Shown here piece after piece: positions 33,115 to 43,239 of a stretch of DNA of 64,000 bases. Numbering within the stretch: position 1 is the stretch's first letter; every line of letters begins with the position of its first letter. The DNA is taken from assembly GCF_026914265.1 (NCBI RefSeq), contig NC_069127.1:68110723-68174722 (forward strand), written 5' to 3'. Below the pieces are notes generated by a model. That model saw only the letters and a program-made list of their open reading frames with translations. It was not told where the DNA came from and ran no database searches. The translations under genes and the position numbers were made by a program. The DNA is from Mya arenaria. Its lineage: Eukaryota; Mollusca; Bivalvia; Myida; Myidae.

Positions 33115-34080
33115 GCATCCATAGCAACTAATGACATCCTTAGAAACCAGTGACTTTCTTTGCAACCAATCACCTTTCTATCAACCAATTACCATACAGG
33201 CAACTTACGATTTCCTAAGCAACCAATCACTTCTTTGGCACCAAATTTCTTCTTTAGCAACCAGCAACCTCCTTAGCAACCAATGACCAATGTCTTCCTT
33301 AGTTTCCTCTTACCTCTTATCAACCAATGACTTTATTGGCAACCATTGCCTCACTAAGTCACTTATAACTTCTTTAGCAACCAATGATTGCCTTAGTAAC
33401 CAATGACTTCCTTAGCAGCCAAATCTTTCTCAGCGATTACTTACATTCATACTGTAACGTGCGACCGTGAAACAAACACCAGATAGCCGAGCTTTCTGGC
33501 GTAATGAAACAAACACGAACAGATCCCTTCAGGGAAAAGCATGCTCGACCCTGAAGGGGTCCACTGGTCTTTATATACACTAACTTCTCTATTCTCACAT
33601 AGCCCGGGTTTTGCTAATTTGCATATTACCAACCAAGTTTACATCCGGTATGAACGTACTTCCGTTTTATACGGAATATTATAATGAACGCACCTCCGCC
33701 ACTGTAGACCTCTGCCGCCTACAGGGGACCGTTACACTTCAACCATCAGGAAAGCATAGCTTGAAAGATTGTTGAAGTTCCAACTTACTATGCCTCAAAG
33801 GACAGCTGAGCTTTTTAGCAAGTGCATAGAAGTGGAGACTATGAACGCACATCCGCCGCATACAGCGGACCGTTACAATACCAACCAATGACTTTTAAGC
33901 AACTAATGACCTCCATGACCATTAGCTTCTTTAGCAACAAATACATTCCCTAGCAATCAATGACTTTCTTACTACCACTTACTTTCTTCACCAATAGCAA
34001 CCAATGACTACCTGAGCAACAATGACTTTCAAAGAGTTCCTTACCAATTCCCTTCATTCGTAGCAACAACTGACTTAGTT
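33115..34080. repeat. Degenerate ~20-bp satellite 'AGCAACCAATGACTTCCTT'
   Basis: Dozens of imperfect units built from 'agcaacca' and 'atgacttcctt' run from about 33115 to 33430 and resume from 33880 to 34080. In between lies a 425-bp unrelated insertion. Unit length is irregular, about 17-25 bp. It has no long ORF and lies between the C1q and IAP genes. Confidence 0.8.
33453..33877 (+). mobile_element. Solo-LTR-like insertion in the satellite
   Basis: It starts TGTAACGTGCGACC and ends GGACCGTTACA, giving TG...CA ends with inverted TGTAAC/GTTACA. It is flanked on both sides by ATAC (33449-33452 and 33878-33881), a 4-bp target duplication. A TATA-like 'tttatataca' (33570-33579) and a hairpin (CCCTTCAGGG, 14-nt loop, CCCTGAAGGG near 33526-33559) lie inside. 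The 3'-end motif (atgaacgcac...ccgttaca) occurs twice, ending at 33736 and 33877. No retroviral genes are present, so this is either a solo LTR or a short non-autonomous element. Confidence 0.6.
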
Positions 34081-35906
34081 TAGAAATTTCATTGTCATTG
34101 CCAACTTTTCTAGGATTTTAGTTTCAACACAAAATGGTTTTCTTTTTATTCAACAAACCATCGACTCTCAGTATAATCAAGGCATAGTCACATTCAGCAC
34201 CCTCAGTGTTTTGATTTATAGATTTGTTTTGAGATCTGTAAAACTAATTCACTAGCAATAAGGCGACTTTAAATTAATTGCTAGATTTTCATCCCCGCCC
34301 GCCGGCTCTTTTTGCCGCCGCCCCTTGCATTTGATTGACTACAAAAAAATGTTAAACTATGGTCTGTATTTGCGTATCGGTCCGGTACTCTTCCGGAACA
34401 GCGTTAATTCATGCCTACGGTGTCGATGTATAACATTCAGAATTGTAACGATGGTGTTCGTGGGTTGTCTAGAAACACACATTTGTGGTCCATTATGCAA
34501 TAAGAAAAAGCAAAAAACACATATTCAACGGTGAAAAAAAAATTAAAAAAAAATAAAAAATAAAATGTTCATTGTTTTGAAATATACCACATGTTAAATA
34601 ATTGGTATAAGTCTATATATACGGCGTTAAGACATTCAAGCGAACTATAAAGAGGGTACCCTCCCCTCCCCCCCCCCTTTAACGTGGATTTCATCATTTT
34701 CCATGCACCTCGCACACATTTTCGGCATTTCAGTCATTCAAATGGGCTTGGCACCAGATGATTTACTTGCAAGAGAAAAAGAAAATTGCCAAAAACTTGA
34801 CATCGTTGTGTACAGCGCATTGATTCTTACTTACTAATGTTACATCGTTAAAGACAACGTTCATCTTTCGCATTTTTGCACACTTTTCCAATTCGAAAAT
34901 TACTACGGTTGTCTACCACGTAAATCCCAGTAAGTTTAAAAATAACGTCGGTATAATCATCTGTACTCATAATCAGATATGATTTAAACTGGAAAACCTT
35001 TATGCGCTATTTTAAACAGGGTAACACAGATGAGACAGCAACATGACTGTTGCGGGGTTTTCTATAACCTAGAAAAGTGACGTATCATCGGCCACCTACT
35101 AGCTCGCATTGACAATTCTATGCTTGTTTTGAGGAAATACTGTATTTGCCGAGTTTTGAACCACCTGGTTTCTAGCCCCTTTAATGTTCTCCTATTCAAA
35201 CTAGCCAAATTAACGGTGTAAGCCATTTATGGGGTTTTTGTCAATGATTATTACACAGTTGTCAACTTTCCAATATATGCAACCCTAGTCCTTCAGTCCT
35301 TTCAGCACTTTGATAATTACATGTAACCATGCATGCTAGTGAGACTCTGGGACATTTTAATTTATTAACTATGAAGATTCTTCTACAGTGAACTAGACAC
35401 CAGCTGATCCTTAAATCAGGAAATACAGTATTTCCTCGAAAGAAGCCAAGAATTGTCAAAACGAGCTAGTATGAAACCGATAGTATTATCATTTTACATG
35501 ATGAAAGAATATGTTGTCGCTTACCTGTTTAAAAATAGCTCATAATGGGTTCCCAGTTTATTTAGTCAGTCGCTCATCCTGGGTTTCCAATCATTTATCC
35601 TGGTTTCCCGTCGATGTGTTAAACCACGAAAATGTCAGTAGCCTATAAATACATTTAAATGAGCTAGGTTACATTGGCTATTCATAGATAGGAATCAGAA
35701 TGGGGTTTACAAATTGAACAAAAAAAAATAGTTAAAACTCATTGGAATGATAAAGCTGTGTCTATTTACAAATATAATTGACACTTGCGACTCAAATGCC
35801 AATGTTGGGTTTCAAAATAAGCAGAATTATAGCATTTGATCATTGGTAGAACCTTGTGTACTTGCATTTGCCTGGATATGTTTGGTTCAGTAAATGGACA
35901 TATATA
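34081..35906. other. Intergenic region upstream of the IAP gene
   Basis: No gene seen. It contains a C-rich run at 34664-34678, and a fragment near 34765-34930 related to the 37382-37880 element. The IAP promoter and any non-coding exon should be here; 'tttggttcag' (35881-35890) is a candidate acceptor just before the start codon. Confidence 0.45.
34765..34930 (+). repeat. Diverged copy of the 37.4-kb MITE family
   Basis: 'aaagaaaattgccaaaaact' followed by 'gacatcgttgtgtacagcgcattga' and 'cttacttact' parallels 37415-37485 ('agaaaattgtcgaaaact', 'catcgatgtgtacaatgcattga', 'cttactcact'). Downstream 'gtctaccacgtaaat' parallels 'gtctaccaggtagaat'. Confidence 0.5.
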
Positions 35907-38900
35907 ATGCAACACGAGTGGGCTCGTTTTGCAACTTTTGAAAATTATCCCAGCGAACATCCATGCGCAATAAGCTTTTCTAAAAACGGATTCTACTACA
36001 TTGGAATATCAACAACAGTTCGCTGCTTCGCCTGTGATTTTGAAATCAATGACTTGCCAGATGGTTCATTAATCAAAGATATCCACATACATGGGTCGCC
36101 GCAGTGTCCATTTGCTACCGACGAGTCGTCACAAGTTCTCAACGTACCTATCCACAGTTTGGGTGACAGAAGACCTGAGCCTCAGACGACCGCAAATGTT
36201 CCAGAAAATTCCGGTGGTGACAGAAGACAACCCAGCAGAGAAAACACAGGAGCGAAAAAGACGGAGCTTGGTTCGAACAGTGCAGAGAACAGCATGGAAA
36301 TGGACGCAGTGCAAACAGACGGTTCCGGTGCAAGAGGTTCAGCTGTGTCGACTTCCGGGCAACAAAATGAAAGTAGCGCTAGAGAACTGTCAAGCCGCAC
36401 CGGGTTTCATGCGGCGGATCGTTTGGAAACAAACATCAATAAAGGTATGCTTTAGATCATGTAATTTGGTTTGGATTGGGGTTAATAATGACGACAGCAT
36501 TTACTAATGGAGCGAGTTTCATGTGCATGTTAGCAAAATACGATAGTTAAGTATCCATGCCAAGAAATCCTATCCAATTTTCGAGTAAGAAGGAAACCCC
36601 TGTATGCCAGCATATACCTGGATTTTAGAAGCATTTGCATTATGTTCCATTCAGTTGTTTTGTGCTAAGGGTTAATTAAAGGGCTGACTTGGTTCTCCAT
36701 GTAATTTTTATCAGTTATCTGCTGTTACAGCTAATTCATTTCATTTAATGGCCATTACGACCAGCATGAAATTCAGGGGAGCAATGATTTTGGTCATTTT
36801 TCTGAAAAATCTTTCTATAGTGCATGTTTCTTAGGTTTAACGCTTCATCTCATTTTGTTTATTACGACACTTGTCAAAAATAAAACAAAAATTTCAATAA
36901 TGGTTTATTATTAAGTATTGACATGATTTTCAATTTTTTCATGATTTTTAACTATAAAATTATAATTATTAATTAACTAAGCTAAGCATTGCATCTTTGA
37001 TATTGTTTATGAACAATCTCCTTGATAACAATATTTAACTATCTAAACCACACTCTTGAATTATGTTTAAAGATTGAAAACATCAAGTACAAATGTACTA
37101 ACTATATTTCTTAGTTCCCCAACAGCTAAATATTTTCCTCACGCCGGCCCATTCCTAATAGCCTCTTATAGAACAATACCGTAATCAAGTCGTTTAAATT
37201 AACAACTTGATTACGGTATTGTTCTATAAGAGGTTATTAGGATTTGGCCGGCGTGAGGATGTATTTTGACCCAAATAGAATCACGAACCCCAGTCAAACT
37301 TATCGACTACCGGCTCAAAATGTTATGACTCATGTATATTTAATAAAATGATACCGGAGAGTCGTGGATGTCGAAAATCTGCTTAAAGGGGCTGTACTCC
37401 GTATGATAAAATAGCGGGAAAAAAAGAAAATTGTCGAAAACTGACATTAACTTGGCATCGATGTGTACAATGCATTGAAACTTACTCACTGGAGTACCAC
37501 ATAGTTTACAACTTATTTAAGTTTAGCAGTTATTTCGTATTTTTCCATTAAAAAGATTAGTTGGTATGTCTACCAGGTAGAATTCATTCCTTATGCGTGA
37601 TTGGCTAGTCGGTGTTATCACGTGATATTACCGAGGTACGTGTATAGCTTAATTATGTAATTAATAGAGTAAGCCGTCGTAGCTCCGTGGATACGACGCT
37701 GGACTGCAATTTTGGCGACACGGGTTCGAACCCGGTCTCCGACACATTTTTTTTTACAGTTTGGTACTTTTTTTACAATTATGATATCAAAGCGTAACAC
37801 ATTCCATTAGATAATTGTCCTGAGATTTGTTACAGAAAAAAACTTTTTTTGGTGCGAATCTGGTGTACAGTCCCTTTAAGGGTTCATTGTACTTTGCGCT
37901 CATTATCATGATATGTTGTAGAGTTTTCAATTAATTTTCAGTTTTACAGTTGTTGCTTTCAAACAGTAGCTGCTTACGAAAAAAAACCATAACAAATCCA
38001 AATTTTAATATAAAATAAAATTGCAGCAAACAATGTTCCGACTATTTTAAAACATAATTATATAAGTAAACAGTATGGATCATATGCATGACCGCATGTT
38101 AATTATGATTAACAAATTATTAGGTGTATTGCGTGGGAAAATGTTTTAGTGAGTTTTTGTCAAGAAAATGTGTCTTATATCTAAGGTATACCTTTTAATA
38201 CCGAAATAAAGATTCGTTTGTTCTATTTTCTACCAAAACATTTCGTTTTACGTAGTAGAGAAGTTTTCAGAAAATAAATACTGGTTTCCCAAAGTATGGT
38301 ATGATACAATGCGGGGAAGGAGGGGAGGGAAGCCTTGTCAAAGATAACGTTTGTTTCCGTCATTATCATGGCATCGAAAATAACTAGATATGTTTAACCC
38401 ATATATATTTCGGTTCGGGGTGGGGGAGAGGGGATGCACGTCATGTTTATGGCTGTGAAATTGACAAAAAAATGACCAGAATAAGCCTTATTGTGCGGTC
38501 CTAAACGTGTTTTTTTTCCTATTTATTTGCGCTATTTTGATGAATTGTCGGAAGGCTCCAAACTGGCGAAATAGATTATCTTGGTATGATTTTGCTAAGA
38601 AATGTGTGGAACCTCATCATGACAATTTCACCAGCTTTTATAAATTATATCTGTTCATTGCAGCATTTTGCTCGAGAGCTTCATGTCTGTATTTTTAATC
38701 AAACAATTTGTATGCTGGTCTGCTGTATAAATTAGAAGTACTGTCACAGCCAGTATAAACATGTCGATAATTAAGAATAAGAAGATGACACAAGTCTGTT
38801 CAAAGCACATTTTGTGTGTTTTGAATAGTCCACATCCTTAGATAATTCAAATAATTCGACATGATTATGGCGAACAATTATGACTCTTTCCTCAAGATCG

Positions 38901-41900
38901 TTGTTAAGATAAAAAATGAAGTTTTGCATGTTTCCTCGTTTTAAAAAAACGTCTCTTTTATATGTTCAGATGTTTGTTTAGTATGCCAAACTTTTGTTTG
39001 CAAAGAAAACCTTTCAACCAACGTCGCCATCGATCTGCTTCAAATGAGCAACATCCTTATTACATAATTATTCATGAATCATCAAAAAGACACCCGGGTT
39101 GGTATATATGTTGGTGATGTTAGGAAAGTGCTGCAAACGGGCATTACCAATAATTTAACCAATTCCCCATGGAATATTCTGCAAGAGCGAGCCGCAGTCA
39201 AGCACATGTACATTTTCAAAGACCTTGGAATCAAATTTGAGCGAATAAAATTAATACTTAATTTCCACCGAGCATCGGCATGTGCAGCTTTGTTAGCCTC
39301 CCTAGGAAATCATGTATTTTTAAACAGTGCAGATGGAGTGATGCAAAGTTCAAATTGAAAAAAAAACACTTGAAACATCACAATCAACAAAGCCAGCAGC
39401 AAGCAGTAGTTAACCTTTGGAAGAGCAGCTGCGGATTAATGGCAACTGGTTATCTGGGAGACGTTTCAGTTGTGACAACAGTATAAGTTGTGTTTAACCT
39501 TGACATCGATCGTTGATCCCCTTTGTTTTGGTGACGCCGGTACAGTTAAAAAGCACAGGATTTCGGAATGACTTGTGTGGGTAATACAGCTGTTTTCTGA
39601 AGTTTCTTTGATCAAAATGAGATAGCAGAAAACAGCAATGGTACGGCATTTCAGTGAAAGCAAACGTCTCATTGATTGCTTTCGTCATTATTCTAGAAAA
39701 GTCAAATCTAGTGGGAATAGTCTATTGGTTACGATAGGGAATACAATTTGGACAACTATCTTGACGCCACAATTCAGAAAATTTAGTAGAGTTGTAAGTT
39801 TGGATAATTAGATTGTATCTTGCCTTGTCAGTCGGGATAATTAAGGGCCGAATTATTCTTTGGAATCAGAAGTAGACAAATAATTCAGTTTGTCAACCGG
39901 AACTTTATAGTTGAAGTTAGTGTTCAAAGGCGAGTTTTTACCTTGAGAAGTTACTATGCTCCAAAAAATGACTAACAATCTTATCGGAGTACTCAAATCA
40001 GCTTACTCACACACGCGCGCACACTGGGTAATTGGTCTGAATATGGCCCTTGGTCTTTGGGCGTCAAGGGAGTCTGATTTAGAAAAGTCGTTGCTGTTAC
40101 TTGGTGTGTGTGTGCGTGTGCGTGTGTGTGTGTTGTTGCTGATGTTGTTGTTGTTGAGTGCGTGCGTGCGTGGCTGGCTCCTTGGAGTTTGATGATCAAC
40201 TTACAAGTACCAGTGGTATTCTGGTATTTTCTCTCAATCATCGCGAAAGTGCAAGGGCTCTATGATGAAACTATTTACTAAACCGCACACCTATGATTTG
40301 GGGGCGGGTAACGGGATAGCAGTTGCTGTTTAAATGTACAGAATGTGCATGCGCAGTGGCCATACTGGATGACGTAACGACTTGCCAGAAAAAAATCAAA
40401 TCTCGGCGGACAAGAACGCTTATTATAGCACCATCGTTTGACGTAATCCTGTAAAGAATAAACGCCGCAAATCAAGATACCACAACCGTCGCAAACGGGC
40501 ATTTCTACACTGTTATCAGACACGTGTCTGAAATAACTCTCTACATATTTTACCGTGATGTCCCTTATATATATATGTATTATTGCAAACATAATTAAGA
40601 TTCCCAAGAGTTAAGTCATTAAGTTTAACCCTAAGTTTAAATTACAACGCGATCTACTTGCAGCGGACTGAAACATACCGATTTTGAGTATCATGCACCG
40701 TCCATATATATTCGAGGTTGTTTTCGATAATAAAATGTCCCAGGAGAGTTCCGAATGTCATAAAACTATGACTATTTCTAGGGTAAATCCGTCGTGCCAG
40801 TACAGACGTTTCTGTCTTTTAATTGTGTTGTTTAACAAAATTAAATAGTTTGTGTTGATGCTGATATCTCGGCAAGCTTTTCCTTGAGGAAAACATGCTC
40901 TATCGGAAATATGACCGTAAACTTTTTATGATGAGATCCTTTTGTAAAACATTAGCCATGTATTAACCATTCTCAAATCATCCAATATGATACAGTTCGG
41001 CACGTTTATGTCTACATACTAATAGCAGAGCGAACGGGGAACTGGATATAGCATCTCCAGATGCAAATGTTACCATACTTTACAGGGGCTGGCAACTGCT
41101 TAGTTGCGGTTTGATGGAAGAAAAATGTTTCTATTAAACTATAAGCTTACTGCTCGTGAGTTACCTATGATTTAAACATGGACTTTTTTCCGGTACAACA
41201 ATTTTCATTAATGGTTAAGCATATACAAAACGCATTCGAATCCGTTTGCGAGTGAAGCATAATTACAACATAATGGTTTTGAAAGACATTACATTGGGTA
41301 AGTAAAATCTTTAAAATCCTCTAAAATCGTCCAGGTCTACTTTTTATTTCAATACATGAGAAAAGGGTCATACAATACGACTAAATACACCTTTTCGAAC
41401 AAGAAACTGATACAAATTTCTTGCGGGAGTACCGCCCCCCCCCCCCCCTCCAATCTACCAACACTTAAAGGTCAAATCAATTTCGGTACTGAGCGAGGGG
41501 CGCAAGTCAACGGTTACGTCCCTAAGTTTCAACCACTCTAACGTTGAATCCTGGACCCGCCCCATTATATGTTCTTAAAATACAATGCTACGTTCAACCA
41601 AAGTATTCTAAATAAACTCCCGAACACCTGTAAAACACGATAATTCGATAATTTGGATAAATACAGAGGTCTTGGCGAAGTTTTATCTAGTTTCGTTGAG
41701 TATTTTTAAAACAAAAAAAATGCCATTTAATGTTCTTATACACTTAAAGGTGCTCACTCATGTTTTTTTATGTAAAATGCCCTTTTTAGTTTGACGAATT
41801 AAGTGTGGCAAATCATTAGGAGTGATAAATATAAGATACCAAAATCAGGAACCCTTCAGCAAATGTTGATATTTGCATAGATGTTATCTTTGAGTACCAC

Positions 41901-42820
41901 AATTTTCATTAACGTAAACAACGCTTATAATCACTTAAATTACGGATTTGTTGTTGCGTGATTCATTGATTGACATTATCACGTTATGTTATCAATGTGT
42001 TGTGAAGAGGTCAAAATAACTACCGCGTTGTAAAAGTCCTGGTTGCCTTAAGGTTTAGGAGCCGTTTTTTCTGCTTTTTTTCTTTATTGACCGACGTGGG
42101 TTCGCATCCAACTCTAACCAAAATCCTTTTGTCTATTCGCCTATTTACAAGAGCTTTCCTATTGCAAAATGTTCTGTAATTTTTTACCTGCCATCAAATG
42201 GCAATATTGCCCAGAAAGCTTACTTTCGTATGGAAATATTCCAATCTTTAATACAACACTTCAACTTAAATCGTGACTTCTATAGTTGATGATATTTCAT
42301 CAAAGTTTTAACCATGATCATTGGGTCCGATAAACTGCTTATTAAGCACGATTAAATGATATTAAGTTTTTTTTATTTTTCAAAAACCGTTAAATATTTT
42401 TGAACACGGTTTTTGCGAAAGTGTGTTTGCATCATCCAAGCCCTTCAATGTAAATGCAGGGATGTGTTTTTTTATTGTTGTAATACTAGAACATTCTAGT
42501 TTTTTGGACAAGGGGCGAACACCGTTTCACCATCTCTTAATGATACTCCCAACTATAGTAGTAGAAAATACATATTATATTGATAGTCATTTTTTGATCT
42601 TTATAACATCTTATTTTTTTCAGTCAAAAAAGCTTTGCAAAACGAAAACGAGGACCTGCGACGTCAGGTGTCCTGTAAAGTTTGTCTGGATTTGGACGCA
42701 TGCGTCGTCTTCTTACCTTGTGGCCACATGGTCACGTGTGAGGAGTGCGCTCCCGCAATGAGGAAATGTCCGATATGCCGGTCCGACATTAGGGGTACGG
42801 TCAAGGCGTTTTTGCCTTGA
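35907..42820 (+). CDS. Inhibitor of apoptosis-like protein, one BIR plus RING, 244 aa
   Basis: Exons 35907-36444 and 42624-42820 join in phase 1 (538+197 = 735 nt). The first ATG in frame gives MQHEWARFATFENYPSEHPC, the start of a BIR domain. FYYIGISTTVRCFAC and HIHGSPQC supply the zinc ligands in the exact C-x2-C-x16-H-x6-C pattern. A 110-residue Ser/Glu/Gln-rich linker follows. Exon 2 encodes a C3HC4 RING: CKVC, LPCGH, CEEC and CPIC with 2-11-1-3-2-6-2 spacing, ending KAFLP. RING IAPs are E3 ubiquitin ligases that restrain caspases and shape NF-kB signalling in the cytosol. The groove segment between the Cys pair and His lacks the usual W..DDP..EH residues, so binding of IAP-binding motifs is doubtful. 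No UBA or CARD is seen. The start could instead be an upstream exon joined at 35891. Confidence 0.88.
37137..37258. repeat. Long near-perfect hairpin: 54-bp arms, ~14-bp loop
   Basis: Left arm 37137-37190 begins 'cctcacgccggccc' and right arm 37204-37258 ends 'ggccggcgtgagg'. The inner ends 'ccgtaatcaagt' and 'acttgattacgg' pair fully. Only a handful of mismatches lie in the arms (near 'attcctaatagcc' versus 'ggttattaggattt'). The loop is 'cgtttaaattaac'. It lies in the IAP intron. It could be a fold-back element, or be transcribed to a precursor-like RNA. Confidence 0.85.
37382..37880. mobile_element. 499-bp MITE with CTTAAAGGG(G/A)CTGTAC terminal inverted repeats
   Basis: The left end CTTAAAGGGGCTGTACTCC and the complement of the right end, CTTAAAGGGACTGTACACC, match at 17 of 19 positions. 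No protein is encoded. A tRNA-like segment with A and B boxes and a T-run lies inside. A diverged relative is at 34765-34930. The class cannot be told from the ends alone. Confidence 0.7.
37673..37744 (+). tRNA. tRNA-like sequence, apparent Cys anticodon (GCA), inside a MITE
   Basis: 'tagctccgtggatacgac' resembles an A box, and 'gggttcgaaccc' is a perfect B box. The arm CTGGA-CTGCAAT-TTTGG gives a seven-base loop with anticodon GCA. Counted from 37673 the length is 72, ending CTCCGAC-A, followed by ACA and a run of T (a Pol III stop). The acceptor stem pairs poorly in that register (better if started at 37676, 6 of 7), and the T stem has a G-G mismatch. It is therefore either a decayed tRNA gene, a tRNA-derived SINE head or an unusual tRNA. 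Confidence 0.45.
40105..40190 (+). repeat. GT-rich and TTG/GTGC microsatellites
   Basis: 'tgtgtgtgtgcgtgtgcgtg' grades into 'ttgttgctgatgttgttgttgttg' and then 'gtgcgtgcgtgcgtgg'. A compound simple repeat in the IAP intron. Confidence 0.85.
40641..40760. repeat. Interspersed repeat fragment, relative of 24181-24442
   Basis: It carries 'gcgatctacttgcagcggac' (inverse of 24181) and 'gttgttttcgataataaaat' (same orientation as 24394), only about 45 bp apart here against about 190 bp there. Confidence 0.6.
41469..41564 (+). repeat. Dispersed repeat copy 2 (GAGGGGCGCAAGTCAA family)
   Basis: It matches 29846-29943 through 'atttcggtactgagcgaggg', 'gcgcaagtcaa', 'ggttacgtccct' and 'aatcctggacccgcccc'. 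It is preceded by a poly(C) run at 41434-41447. Confidence 0.75.
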
Positions 42821-43222
42821 AGAGTTGGACCGCTTGGGGACATCTTGGGCTTTTAAGTAGTTTACATGAGTAAACCAATCATCCAGTTACCATAGTCGGA
42901 CGAATATTAATAGAGTTATTCATAACGGACATATTTTTTTGTCCACTTACCGTATGTGGACATATTTTAATCGAGGTATCAATGATGCACAAATTGTTTT
43001 CGAGTTACCCTAGACGGACATACAGGCGGGATAAGTATGTCGAGTAGTCCTAATAGGTGGACACATTTTTGTCTGTATACGCACGAAGTATTATTGAAGC
43101 GTAAAAACGGCATCATATAAAAATGAAAAGATAATTAATGTTATCTGTTTACCATTGGAAATTCAGTACTAGTTATTTATTTTGGTAGTTGGCAGTCACT
43201 TTATTTAGTAACTGGACAATGT

Positions 43223-43228
43223 AATAAA
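43223..43228 (+). terminator. Polyadenylation signal of the IAP gene
   Basis: AATAAA in 'caatgtaataaagctg', 400 bp after the RING exon stop. No earlier AATAAA was seen in the 3' UTR. Confidence 0.55.
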
Positions 43229-43239
43229 GCTGTATATAC

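Larger units (their letters stand above)
36445..42623 (+). other. Single 6.2-kb intron of the IAP gene
   Basis: It contains a long hairpin (37137-37258), a tRNA-bearing MITE (37382-37880), a GT/TTG microsatellite (about 40105-40175), a fragment related to 24.2 kb (40641-40760) and a dispersed repeat (41469-41564). No additional exon was needed to keep phase, though extra exons cannot be excluded. Confidence 0.6.

Noticed and set aside
39074..39358. 94-residue + strand ORF in the IAP intron (ERAAVKHMYIFKDLGIKFE)
   Set aside because: Starts with ATG and has fair composition, but no domain, no splice context linking it to the IAP exons and no polyA signal close by. Not enough to call a gene.
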